Below, one piece after another: positions 17,742 through 26,319 of a stretch of 64,000 bases of DNA. Within the stretch, counting starts at the first letter, position 1, and every line of letters starts with the position of its first letter. The notes below the pieces were generated by a model. That model worked only from the letters and a program-made list of their open reading frames with translations. It was not told the origin of the DNA and made no database searches. The DNA comes from Candidatus Thiodiazotropha sp. (lineage in GTDB: Bacteria; Pseudomonadota; Gammaproteobacteria; Chromatiales; Chromatiaceae). The stretch spans positions 1 to 64,000 of the forward strand of contig JAIVEQ010000023.1 of NCBI GenBank assembly GCA_023838465.1, read 5' to 3'. The translations under genes were made by a program, and so were the position numbers.

Positions 17742-18503
17742 ATGCATAAGAAAAAAATATTAACTATGGCCTTCGCGTCGCTGCTGCCAATCAGTCAAGC
17801 AATATGGGCAGAGGAGGCAGAAAGTGTCGTGGTGGAACAGCAGATGGAAGCGGTGGAAACCGCTGTCCCAAGTGACACCTCTGCCGTGGCAGACCAGGTT
17901 GAAGCTACTGAGATGAGTCAAACATCAGAAGTAGTTGAATCCTCATCCCCTGCAGATTCAACGCAGAGGCATGTGATGACTCGTGATGAGCAGTATCAGG
18001 CTCTGCGGAAGCGGGCTGAAGGGGCAGGTGTGATGTTGCCCGAGCATCCGCCTTGGCATGCTGCACAGAGAGAGATGATCCGGCCCAGCATGGAAGAGCG
18101 TATGGAGCACCGCCAAAAAATGATGTCGATGACCGATGAGGAGCGGGATGCCTATCGTCAACAGCGTTACCAGGAGATGCGTACCAGGGCAGAGGAGATG
18201 GGGATGCAGATGCCTGAAACACCCCCTTGGGTTGCTCGGCGGCAGGCAATGGATGAAGAGTGGGCCAAACACCAAGAGGTTATCAAAGGGATGAGCGATG
18301 AAGAGCGGGCCGCCTGCCATGCCATGCACCGTCGCCACATGGGAATGATGCCTGGTCAGAAGATGGGGCATGGTTGTGGAATGGGGCACCAGGGGTGTGG
18401 TATGCCTCATGGTGGGATGGGCTCCAGGGTTGCCCCAGGGTATGGCTATGGACCCGGGCAAGCTCCCTATGGCCCAAGGAATTTTTGGGATCCTAACCAG
18501 TAG
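17742..18503 (+). CDS. Secreted Met/His-rich protein with an internal duplication
   Basis: A 253-residue protein with a signal peptide (cleavage probably after WA at residue 23), an acidic low-complexity stretch (24-75), and a tandem duplication of about 58 residues: RAEGAGVMLPEHPPW (91-105) is mirrored by RAEEMGMQMPETPPW (149-163), each followed by SMTDEERDAY or GMSDEERAAC. The tail (193-228) is dense in His, Met, Cys and Gly (HRRHMGMMPGQKMGHGCGMG). No family is recognised. Met/His motifs of this type often bind copper, so a periplasmic metal-binding role is inferred only. GGAG lies 6 bases before the ATG. Confidence 0.7.
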   Translation: MHKKKILTMAFASLLPISQAIWAEEAESVVVEQQMEAVETAVPSDTSAVADQVEATEMSQTSEVVESSSPADSTQRHVMTRDEQYQALRKRAEGAGVMLPEHPPWHAAQREMIRPSMEERMEHRQKMMSMTDEERDAYRQQRYQEMRTRAEEMGMQMPETPPWVARRQAMDEEWAKHQEVIKGMSDEERAACHAMHRRHMGMMPGQKMGHGCGMGHQGCGMPHGGMGSRVAPGYGYGPGQAPYGPRNFWDPNQ

Positions 18504-18549
18504 TCAATCCCCCATGCTTGTCAAAGCATGGAAAAAATAGCTGAACGTC

Positions 18550-18584
18550 ATCGCTCACCAGGTTTACTCAACTTGGTGAGCGAT
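18550..18584. terminator. Hairpin between convergent genes
   Basis: A perfect 11-bp stem ATCGCTCACCA / TGGTGAGCGAT with a 13-base loop lies between the Met/His-rich gene and the convergent methyltransferase. No T-run follows, so it is a candidate bidirectional or Rho-assisted stop, not a classical terminator. Confidence 0.5.
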
Positions 18585-18589
18585 ACTGA

Positions 18590-19240
18590 CTAAGTGTTCA
18601 TATCCGCTAAGATTTTCTCCGCTTCACGACGGCTCAGGTAACGCCAGGGTAACGGTATCAATCCAGGTACTCGTCGCTGGTAGTTACGATAGATGTCGCC
18701 GTGATAGAGCAGCAGTTTGTGCTCTTCCAATCGAGAACCCAGCAGTAGGTAGAGTGTAACCAGGGTGGCTGTAACCAGTCTTGCGGCATCCATATCCTGT
18801 GTCCAAATCAGTATCAACCCAAGGCTGTACCAGGGATGACGTACGTATCGGTGCAGCGGGGAGATGTGTAACTGCTCGCTATCCTGCACATCCTGGTGGT
18901 GATGCTGCAGTTGCCGGATGCCAAAAAACTCACTACTGTCGTAATAACGCATCGTCCAGATGAAGCCGATGCATGCCAATAGCATCAAGGTGTAGGCCAG
19001 CCAAGCCAGTATTCCCTGCCATTGCCATAGTGGATCAGATTGAAACAACCACAGGGCAATAAGCGGTGGCAGGATGAGTATTATTGCCAGTGCATTGAAT
19101 AGAATTCGGTACCAGGGCATCAATGCCGGGTAATGATTTGCAATAAGCTGTTTCAGCCACAAAGAGGCGAGTAGGGAGTGAATCAGAAAATAGCCTGTCC
19201 AGAGCAGGGAGAGCAGTATCAGGTCGGCCATTACTGGCAT
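18590..19240 (-). CDS. NnrU/isoprenylcysteine methyltransferase-like membrane protein
   Basis: A 216-residue membrane protein with about five hydrophobic segments. The C-terminal signature RHPWYSLGLILIWTQD, followed by LEEHKLLLYHGDIYRNYQRR and VPGLIPLP, is that of the PEMT/ICMT methyltransferase fold that binds SAM at the membrane surface. The substrate is unknown; bacterial relatives include NnrU and lipid or protein methyltransferases. The start may be the ATG at 19240 or at 19231. Confidence 0.75.
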   Translation of the reverse strand: MPVMADLILLSLLWTGYFLIHSLLASLWLKQLIANHYPALMPWYRILFNALAIILILPPLIALWLFQSDPLWQWQGILAWLAYTLMLLACIGFIWTMRYYDSSEFFGIRQLQHHHQDVQDSEQLHISPLHRYVRHPWYSLGLILIWTQDMDAARLVTATLVTLYLLLGSRLEEHKLLLYHGDIYRNYQRRVPGLIPLPWRYLSRREAEKILADMNT

Positions 19241-19301
19241 AAAGGATGACTAGGTCCGGGTGGCATAAGCCACCCGTCCATAGACAGGATTCTGGATAAG
19301 A

Positions 19302-20216
19302 CTAGCCGACAAACTTGCCTCGTTGCAGTCGCTGAGCCTCCATCAGTTCCAACTCCCGCGAGCCGGAGATGACTATTGCCGGATCGGGTACAAAATCCAA
19401 CTCCGGATTGAGTCGTTCGTAGGGGACCGTGTTGAGGATCACTTTCATGGCATTTAGACGGGCCAGGTGTTTATCATTGGAGCGAATGATTGTCCAAGGT
19501 GAGTGAGTCGTATTGGTACGCTTCAGCATCTCATATTTTTGTGTGGTGAAATCGTCCCAGCGGTCCTGTGCCTGCACATCGATCTCTGACAGTTTCCATT
19601 GACGTAAAGAGTCTGTCTTGCGGCGAGCGAATCGTCTCTCCTGCTCTTCCTTGGTGACTGAGAAGTAGAGTTTCACCAGGATTGTGCCCTGACGAACCAG
19701 ATCTTTTTCGAATCCAGGGCAGCCGATCATGAAATTATCGAACTCCTCCTGTGTGCAGAATCCGAAGATCGGTTCAACCACTGCACGGTTGTACCAGCTT
19801 CGATCGAACAGCACCATTTCACCACCGCGAGGACACTGGGCAACATATTTTTGGAAGAACCATTGTGTCTTCTGCTCTTCGGTGGGTTTGCCAAGGGCGA
19901 CAACCCGATAGTGCTTCTCATTCATATAACGTGTAACACGGCGAATAGTACCGCCCTTACCGGCAGCGTCACGGCCTTCAAAGAGAATGATCATGCGTGT
20001 GCGGGTCTTTTCCAGGTACTGTTGCAATCTGATCAGTTCGGCTTGGTAGGGCTTCAGCTCTTCCTCACGCTTGAATCTGCGAATGGCCTTTTTTTCGGTC
20101 TTTTTCTCCTGGGCAGCCTGGATCTTGAGGCGCTCATAGTCACTCAGTAGCTCATCAAGCCTAACGGGCTGTTCATCGATGAGGATCGTCTCAGGATTAT
20201 TGCTTTCTTCGGTCAT
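19302..20216 (-). CDS. ppk2: Polyphosphate kinase 2
   Basis: A 304-residue PPK2 family enzyme, which transfers phosphate between polyphosphate and nucleotides (class I members make NTP from NDP). Walker A is FEGRDAAGKGGTI, Walker B is VLFDRSWYNRA, and the lid region has ARRKTDSLRQWKLS. A charged helical N-terminal stretch (residues 20-70) precedes the kinase core. With the phosphate regulon nearby it fits polyphosphate storage, although no shared regulation is visible. Confidence 0.9.
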   Translation of the reverse strand: MTEESNNPETILIDEQPVRLDELLSDYERLKIQAAQEKKTEKKAIRRFKREEELKPYQAELIRLQQYLEKTRTRMIILFEGRDAAGKGGTIRRVTRYMNEKHYRVVALGKPTEEQKTQWFFQKYVAQCPRGGEMVLFDRSWYNRAVVEPIFGFCTQEEFDNFMIGCPGFEKDLVRQGTILVKLYFSVTKEEQERRFARRKTDSLRQWKLSEIDVQAQDRWDDFTTQKYEMLKRTNTTHSPWTIIRSNDKHLARLNAMKVILNTVPYERLNPELDFVPDPAIVISGSRELELMEAQRLQRGKFVG

Positions 20217-20310
20217 GCTGCCCCCTCTCTGTAAGTCGATGTTGCGATCTCGATATCTTATGCTTTTTAGCTACTGGATGTTGGTGTTTTTGACAGCTAG
20301 ATGACATAGC

Positions 20311-22041
20311 TCAAAAGTGATAGGCGGATTCGATCTGAGAACGGGTGAGTATCCCCTGGATGCACCAATAGTGCGCCTCGTCAAACCACTTGATATAGAG
20401 TGCATCCACACTACTGCTATCAAGTTTTTCGATGGCCTCCTGTAGCGTGGCTTGCATTGGCAGTGATGCCAACTCATAGCGGGTTGCAGGCAATGAAAGC
20501 AGGTTGAGTTCATCATCCTGTTGCTGCTCAAGGTTCCGCAATAGGTCAACGCCCGGCATCAACGCCAGCTCCTCATTCATTCCCTTGATGAGTATCCACT
20601 CTGGCTTTTGATCAAGGATCAATTTGGCCGACTCACGACTCAGTTGTGCATCGACCTGAACGAAATTACGGTTCATAAAACTGGCTGCACCGATTCGTCG
20701 TAGTGACTGCATGACCGGGTCGGTGTGATAGTTGAGGCCGGTGGCCTCCAGCAGGGTGTGAAACATTGACGATTTACCAAACAGTTCACTGTTGACCAGA
20801 CTGGCAATAACGATGGCTAGCATCCCAGGCATGATAATTTCCGGGTTGTGGGTCAGCTCGATGATCGCAGTCAATGCAGCGAGTGGTGCCTGAAGGGCCG
20901 CCCCCATCACAGCACCCATACCGATCAGTGCGTAGACGCCAGGATCCGATACATGGCCTTCAAATACCAGACCGGGTAGCGGAGCGATGATGCCACCCAC
21001 TGCTGCACCAATGAACAGTGCGGGTCCGATCGTACCGCCAGGAATCCCCAGGCCAATGCTCACTGCAGTGGCAACTATCTTTGCAAACAGCAGAATCAGC
21101 AGCAGATTAAACCCCAATTCGCCGAGCAGGATCTGATTGACCGTATCGTAACCGATGCCCATCACCTGTGGGACTGCCAGAGCGAGGAGACCGATCAGTA
21201 CGCCTGCAAATGCATTACGAGCCCAGAAAGTCATGCTTTGGGTTTTGTCGGAAATGAGCTGGATCAAATGTACATAGGCCGCCGATGCTGTACCCGCTAC
21301 CAATCCCAGTAGCAGAACGAATACCAGTTCATGCAGGGAGCCTAACTGAATAATGGCGATATCGAATACACGCTCACCATCGAACAGCATCAGAGAGACG
21401 CTGTTAGCACTGACAGCAGCCAACATGATGGGGATAAAACTGACCAGGGTGTACTCCATCATCACCACTTCCAAAGCAAAGATGACACCGGCCAATGGGG
21501 TATCGAAGGAGGCGGAAATGCCAGCCGCAGTACCGCAGCCAACCAGGGTACGAATACTATTGTTGGGCAGTGAAAGATATTGGCCCAGCAGGGAGCCGCT
21601 GGCAGCGCCGAGAAATACATGCGGTCCTTCGCGACCCACCGAGTGACCACTGATGATGGCAATGGCGGCACCAAAAAACTGCAACAGGAAGCCCCGCATG
21701 GAGAGATGTCCCTGGTGGTAGATCAGCCGTTCCATCACCCGAGGTATGCCGAGAACATGTAGTCCCTTGGCATAGCGCAGAAAAATCAGCCCGAGCAGCA
21801 GACCACCGAGAATTGGTAATACGAATCGTAAGAAAGGGGGGAGAGCTTCGTAATTTTCTGCACCACCGCCGGGCAGGATAGCCGACTGACTGGATTCCAC
21901 CAGTAGTCTGAACAGGACGATAACGATCCCCGCCACAAAGCCGCAGATTAATCCAAGGGCCGAAAGAATCAGCAGTGCATCATGGCGCGAGAGCTGTAGA
22001 CGAATTCGATCTGACCAGTTAACAATCCCATCAAAGAGCAC
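20311..22041 (-). CDS. CLC-family chloride channel/antiporter with C-terminal CBS region
   Basis: A 576-residue CLC protein. The selectivity motifs are GHSVGREGPHVFLGAASG (containing the gating Glu) and GIPGGTIGPALFIGAAVGG. About 17 helices span residues 20-430, and the cytosolic tail (about 440-576) resembles a CBS pair, with LIKGMNEELALMPG and LQEAIEKLDSSSVDALYIKW. It probably moves Cl- or other anions across the inner membrane. The start at 22041 gives the usual N-terminus. Confidence 0.9.
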   Translation of the reverse strand: MLFDGIVNWSDRIRLQLSRHDALLILSALGLICGFVAGIVIVLFRLLVESSQSAILPGGGAENYEALPPFLRFVLPILGGLLLGLIFLRYAKGLHVLGIPRVMERLIYHQGHLSMRGFLLQFFGAAIAIISGHSVGREGPHVFLGAASGSLLGQYLSLPNNSIRTLVGCGTAAGISASFDTPLAGVIFALEVVMMEYTLVSFIPIMLAAVSANSVSLMLFDGERVFDIAIIQLGSLHELVFVLLLGLVAGTASAAYVHLIQLISDKTQSMTFWARNAFAGVLIGLLALAVPQVMGIGYDTVNQILLGELGFNLLLILLFAKIVATAVSIGLGIPGGTIGPALFIGAAVGGIIAPLPGLVFEGHVSDPGVYALIGMGAVMGAALQAPLAALTAIIELTHNPEIIMPGMLAIVIASLVNSELFGKSSMFHTLLEATGLNYHTDPVMQSLRRIGAASFMNRNFVQVDAQLSRESAKLILDQKPEWILIKGMNEELALMPGVDLLRNLEQQQDDELNLLSLPATRYELASLPMQATLQEAIEKLDSSSVDALYIKWFDEAHYWCIQGILTRSQIESAYHF

Positions 22042-22098
22042 AATCGGGAAACCTGTAAGGTAGTATATTCAGGGTTAGCATAATGGAGCAGTAGAAGA

Positions 22099-22827
22099 GT
22101 GTCAGCAAATCAGATGGTTCTGAATAACCCGGATGCGTACCAAACGGGTAGTGAAATTGAGTTGATGGAACGGTTATTGCCGATCAGGGACTCCCGGATT
22201 CTTGAACTGGGGTGTGGCAATGCGTGGATCACGCGGCGGCTGGCGGAGTCACAACCGGATTGCCGGTTCATTGCTACCGAGGTAGACCGGATTCAGCATC
22301 AGAAGAACCTGGCCGCACCGGTAGCCAATGTCAGCTTCCGGCTTGAAGAGGCTCAATCAATCAGTGAGCCGGACCAGAGTGTCGATATCGTATGGATGCT
22401 GAAATCACTCCATCATGTCCCTGAAGAGACAATGCCAAAAGTGATGAGTGAGATAGTCAGGGTGCTCAAGCCAGGTGGAATGGCCTATTTCTCAGAGCCG
22501 GTCTACAGTGGCAGGTTTAATGCCTTGATGAGTCTGATTCATGATGAAAAAGAGGTCAGGGAGAGCGCTTTCAGGGCGATTCAATCGTTGCTGGAGAGGG
22601 GGAGTATGACATTGCTTGGTCAGTTTTTCCTGAATGTTCCCGGTTGCTATGAGAGTTGGGAAGCTTTTGAGTCACGCTTTCTAAACGTAACCCACACTCG
22701 GCTGCAGATTGATAAAGTACGCTACCAACAGATCAAACAGGCCTTTATGGCCCATATGGGTGCGCAAGGGGCCGAGTTTCTTAAACCTCATCGGGTGGAT
22801 CTGTTGCATAAGCCAAATATTAGTTAA
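22099..22827 (+). CDS. Class I SAM-dependent methyltransferase
   Basis: A 242-residue Rossmann-fold methyltransferase. Motif I is ILELGCGNAWITRRLAE, motif II is FIATEVDRIQ, and motif IV/V is SVDIVWMLKSLHHVPEETM followed by VLKPGGMAYFSEPVY. The substrate cannot be read. The start is GTG at 22099, behind GGAG and AGAAG; an ATG 15 bases later lacks a ribosome-binding site. It precedes the feo operon promoter and is probably separate from it. Confidence 0.8.
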   Translation: MSANQMVLNNPDAYQTGSEIELMERLLPIRDSRILELGCGNAWITRRLAESQPDCRFIATEVDRIQHQKNLAAPVANVSFRLEEAQSISEPDQSVDIVWMLKSLHHVPEETMPKVMSEIVRVLKPGGMAYFSEPVYSGRFNALMSLIHDEKEVRESAFRAIQSLLERGSMTLLGQFFLNVPGCYESWEAFESRFLNVTHTRLQIDKVRYQQIKQAFMAHMGAQGAEFLKPHRVDLLHKPNIS

Positions 22828-22851
22828 TTGGGATATACTATGGGTAATTGA

Positions 22852-22899
22852 TTGCATGCAGTCATAAACCCTGCTTTAATGAGAATGATTAACATTTAA
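22852..22899 (+). promoter_or_regulatory. feo promoter with Fur-like box
   Basis: TTGCAT (22852-22857) and TTTAAT (22875-22880) are spaced 17 bases apart as -35 and -10. Directly after lies GAGAATGATTAACATTTAA (22881-22899), which matches 13 of 19 positions of the Fur consensus GATAATGATAATCATTATC. It would cover the start of transcription, giving iron-dependent repression of feoABC. Confidence 0.6.
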
Positions 22900-22911
22900 A
22901 TTATTTGTGAC

Positions 22912-23184
22912 TTGTTTGTGGCATCCGACAGCAGTATTTCAGAGGAACTGATCACCCTGGCCCGCTTACCGGTAGGGAGCCGTGCCATGATCAAACGAAT
23001 AGCGGGGGGCAGACACCTGGTCCATCGCTTAATGAGTCTGGGTTTGAGGATGGGTTCTGAGGTTGAGTTGATACAACGCCGAGGTGGCGGTGTGGTGGTA
23101 GCCAGCCAGGGTGCCCGAGTTGCACTGGGTGCCGGGGTAGCGGAAAAGCTGTTGATGGTTCCCACTGATTCGACACAATGCTAG
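22912..23184 (+). CDS. feoA: Ferrous iron transport protein A
   Basis: A 90-residue SH3-like protein (PVGSRAMIKRIAGGRHLVHR, LMSLGLRMGSEVELIQRRGG) that partners FeoB in Fe2+ uptake. There is no ATG near the start; TTG at 22912 or GTG at 22918 are the options, and the second loses only two residues. feoB begins 9 bases after the stop. Confidence 0.9.
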   Translation: MFVASDSSISEELITLARLPVGSRAMIKRIAGGRHLVHRLMSLGLRMGSEVELIQRRGGGVVVASQGARVALGAGVAEKLLMVPTDSTQC

Positions 23185-23193
23185 GGTAAAACT

Positions 23194-25551
23194 GTGGCCT
23201 GTCATGAACAGAGTTCCCCACTAGTCTCTTCTGATCAACACCCGTTGACCATTGCACTCGCAGGTAACCCCAACTGCGGTAAGACAGCGTTGTTCAATAG
23301 TCTTACCGGCATTCGCCAGCGTACCGGAAATTGGCCCGGTGTGACGGTGGATAGAAAAGAGGGACGCTTCACCATCGACAGTGAAGAGGTCACTGTTGTC
23401 GATCTGCCAGGCATCTACTCACTGGACGCTTCATCGCTGGATGAGAAGGTGACACGGGATTATCTCCTCTCCGGCGATGCTGATTTGATCGTCAATATCG
23501 TGGATGCCTCCAATCTGGAACGCAATCTCTATTTTTCGGTTCAGATGTTGGAAATGGGCGTACCGTTACTGCTGGCGCTCAACATGATGGATGTGGCGCG
23601 TAAGCGTGGTATTGAGATAGACGTACAACGTCTTAGCCAGGATCTTGGATGCCCGGTGGTGCCCATTGTTGCGGTCAGCGGTGAGGGATTGACCAAACTC
23701 AAGGGTGCGATTCAGGATCTTGCTGCCGGTGCGGTAAGCGGTGGTTTTGCGCTTGCCCAGGATGAGCTGGTCGAGCAGGCTATCATGGCCATGGAGCCAG
23801 CCCTGCCGGCGGTTGAAAAGCAGAGCCATTCAAATCGACGATGGTTGCTTTTGAAGATGCTTGAAGGTGACCGGTTTGCCTTGGATCATTCAGATGGTGT
23901 GTTGTTAGCGCAGGTACATCATTGGCAGGAGGTGATCGAGGACCGGGTGGACGAAGATCTTGATATCCATATTGCTGACACACGATATGGCCATGCACAT
24001 GCAATTTCTCAGAATGTGACTCAACAGCGAGGACGGGTTGAAAAGACTCTCAGCGACCGGATAGACAAGGTGGTGTTGAGCCGTCTGTTCGGAATACCGG
24101 TGTTCCTGGCGGTGATGTATCTGATGTTCATGTTTGCGATCAACATCGGTGGCGCCTTTATCGATTTCTTTGACGGCGTGGCCGGTGCGGTATTCGTTGA
24201 TGGTTTCGGCCATCTGCTGACTGTAATGGGTCTGCCGAGTTGGTTGATTGTACTGCTTGCTGATGGGGCCGGTGGCGGTATTCAGGTGGTTGCCACTTTC
24301 ATCCCGATTATCACTGCACTCTATCTGTTTCTCTCTGTGGTGGAAGACTCGGGCTATATGGCCAGGGCTGCCTTTGTCATGGACCGTTTTATGCGCTCGA
24401 TTGGGCTGCCGGGTAAGGCCTTTGTCCCTATGATTGTCGGCTTTGGTTGTAATGTGCCTGCTGTCATGGCAACCCGCACCCTGGAGAGTGAAAGAGAACG
24501 CAAGCTCACCATCCTGATGAACCCATTCATGTCATGCGGAGCGCGCCTGCCGGTGTATGTGTTATTCGCTGCCGCATTCTTTCCTGCAAATGGGCAAAAT
24601 CTGGTATTCAGTCTCTATCTGATTGGTATCATGGTGGCGATTCTTACCGGGTTGATCATGAAAAAGACCCTGCTTTCCGGAGAGAGTGCCGGTTTCATGA
24701 TGGAGTTGCCTCACTATCATATGCCCACATTAAGAGGTGTCATGCTGCGGACTTGGGATAGGGTCAAACTCTTTATCAAAGAGGCAGGACAAGTGATTGT
24801 GTTAATGGTCCTGGTCATCAATACCCTCAATTCGATCGGTACCGATGGTAGTTTTGGTAATGAGGATACCGAGCACTCCCTGCTCAGTACTATGAGCAAG
24901 GCGGTAACACCACTTCTAGCGCCGATGGGTATACATCAGGATAACTGGCCTGCCACGGTTGGTGTGTTTACCGGCATCCTCGCAAAAGAGACAGTAGTCG
25001 GTACCCTTGATGCCCTCTATACTCATCTTGCCAGCGACGAGGCCGGGGTCGTTGAGTCTGACCGTCCATTCGACTTTTGGCAGTCAATCGGTGATGCAAC
25101 GGCCTCCGTACCGGAAAATCTCCTTGGCATTAAAGACTTGTTAACGGACCCTCTCGCCATGGATGTGGGTGATATCAGTAGTGCTGAAGCAGCGGCTCAG
25201 GCTCAGGCAGTGAATATCGATGTCTTTGGCGCCATGGCGGCCCGCTTCGATGGACAGGCCGGGGCATTCGCCTATCTGTTGTTTATTTTGCTCTACTCTC
25301 CTTGTGTTGCCACTATTGGCGCGATTCGTCGCGAAGCCGGGCCACGTTGGGCAACCTTTGTTGTGGCCTGGTCTACCGGCATTGCATTCATCAGTGCCAG
25401 TCTGTTCTATCAGATGGCGACATATGCTGACCATCCACAGAGTGCACTTGTCTGGATCATAGGCCTGATTGCACTACTGGTGGCTATCATCGGTGGTTTG
25501 AGATATTGGTCATTGCGCAGTCAGCAGCTGATTTCCGAAGTAGGTGCATGA
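23194..25551 (+). CDS. feoB: Ferrous iron transporter FeoB
   Basis: A 785-residue inner-membrane Fe2+ transporter. The N-terminal G domain has GNPNCGKTALFN (G1), DLPGIYSL (G3) and NMMD (G4), followed by the GDI helical domain (about 190-280) and the polytopic core with GFGCNVPAVMATRTLE and SCGARLPVYVLF. The start is GTG with TAGGG upstream. It is the middle gene of feoABC, and its stop overlaps the feoC start. Confidence 0.97.
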   Translation: MACHEQSSPLVSSDQHPLTIALAGNPNCGKTALFNSLTGIRQRTGNWPGVTVDRKEGRFTIDSEEVTVVDLPGIYSLDASSLDEKVTRDYLLSGDADLIVNIVDASNLERNLYFSVQMLEMGVPLLLALNMMDVARKRGIEIDVQRLSQDLGCPVVPIVAVSGEGLTKLKGAIQDLAAGAVSGGFALAQDELVEQAIMAMEPALPAVEKQSHSNRRWLLLKMLEGDRFALDHSDGVLLAQVHHWQEVIEDRVDEDLDIHIADTRYGHAHAISQNVTQQRGRVEKTLSDRIDKVVLSRLFGIPVFLAVMYLMFMFAINIGGAFIDFFDGVAGAVFVDGFGHLLTVMGLPSWLIVLLADGAGGGIQVVATFIPIITALYLFLSVVEDSGYMARAAFVMDRFMRSIGLPGKAFVPMIVGFGCNVPAVMATRTLESERERKLTILMNPFMSCGARLPVYVLFAAAFFPANGQNLVFSLYLIGIMVAILTGLIMKKTLLSGESAGFMMELPHYHMPTLRGVMLRTWDRVKLFIKEAGQVIVLMVLVINTLNSIGTDGSFGNEDTEHSLLSTMSKAVTPLLAPMGIHQDNWPATVGVFTGILAKETVVGTLDALYTHLASDEAGVVESDRPFDFWQSIGDATASVPENLLGIKDLLTDPLAMDVGDISSAEAAAQAQAVNIDVFGAMAARFDGQAGAFAYLLFILLYSPCVATIGAIRREAGPRWATFVVAWSTGIAFISASLFYQMATYADHPQSALVWIIGLIALLVAIIGGLRYWSLRSQQLISEVGA

Positions 25552-25778
25552 TGCTCTCCAATATCAGAGACTATCTGGCGAAGCGGGGTCAGGCTACCTT
25601 GATGGAGATTGCACTGCATGTCGATGCAGAACCTGATGCGGTGAGGGGTATGCTCCAGCAGTGGGTGCGTAAAGGACGCGTCGAACAGCGTAAGGTTGAG
25701 GCCGCTTGCGGTAGCAGCTGTAATCGATGTGATCCCGCTTCGGTGGAGCTTTATGTTTGGCGTGAAAAAGATTGTTAG
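25548..25778 (+). CDS. feoC: FeoC-like small regulator
   Basis: A 76-residue winged-helix protein (LSNIRDYLAKRGQATLMEIA) with a cysteine cluster CGSSCNRC near the C-terminus, the FeoC pattern. FeoC protects or regulates FeoB, and its cysteines may hold an Fe-S cluster. Translation begins at tandem ATGs overlapping the feoB stop. Confidence 0.85.
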   Translation: MMLSNIRDYLAKRGQATLMEIALHVDAEPDAVRGMLQQWVRKGRVEQRKVEAACGSSCNRCDPASVELYVWREKDC

Positions 25779-26319
25779 TGTGAATAGTATTAGTTGATAG
25801 TCTGAATTATTTCATAGCTGAATCGCTCAGGTTTGAATGATTATATCCTGCCGGAAATTGCACTTTTGAGTCCTTGGAAAAGTGACACCTTTTACCTGAT
25901 ACGTCTCATTCGAAAAGGCACTTCAGGGAAGTTTGTGGGTAGATTTCCCCGATCACGTCATTCTGGCGGATGCCTACTATTGTCCTGAATAAATTTCATT
26001 GACCAGTGCCCAGGTTTTAAACCCATCGTCTGGTAAGACTATCTGCTATTTAACCAATAAGCCCGAATAGTCTTTTTCTTATTCGTCAAAAGATGGGTGG
26101 GGCCCTGCCCCACCGTAAGACTGAACCTCGAAAAAGTGGCAGCCAATAAATCTAGTATTAAGCATCTCTCAATTGGTTAAGGGTGTCCATCATTCAAGGT
26201 TGCCCAGGTATTTTTCTAGGGAGGTTTATAATAATTGCTCATGTTATTGCTGAATTTGCCGATATTCTAGATTACGGTAAATACAACCATCACCAGTCTA
26301 TGACTGGGTGAGAGGCAAT
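25779..26319. other. Intergenic region with REP-like hairpin
   Basis: This 541-base gap has no gene I can support. It holds the GC-rich palindrome GGTGGGGCCCTGCCCCACC (26096-26114), which resembles the hairpins at 45022 and 57436, and AT-rich sequence that may carry the promoter of the chemotaxis gene. Confidence 0.6.
26096..26114. repeat. REP-like GC hairpin, copy 1
   Basis: GGTGGGG-CCCTG-CCCCACC forms a perfect 7-bp stem. Its plan (GGTG, CCTTG/CCCTG loop, CACC) matches the copies at 45022 and 57436. Confidence 0.6.

Noticed and set aside
18521..18542. Hairpin CCATGCTT/AAGCATGG after the Met/His-rich gene as its terminator
   Set aside because: It is followed by A residues on the plus strand, not T, so it is not an intrinsic terminator in that direction.
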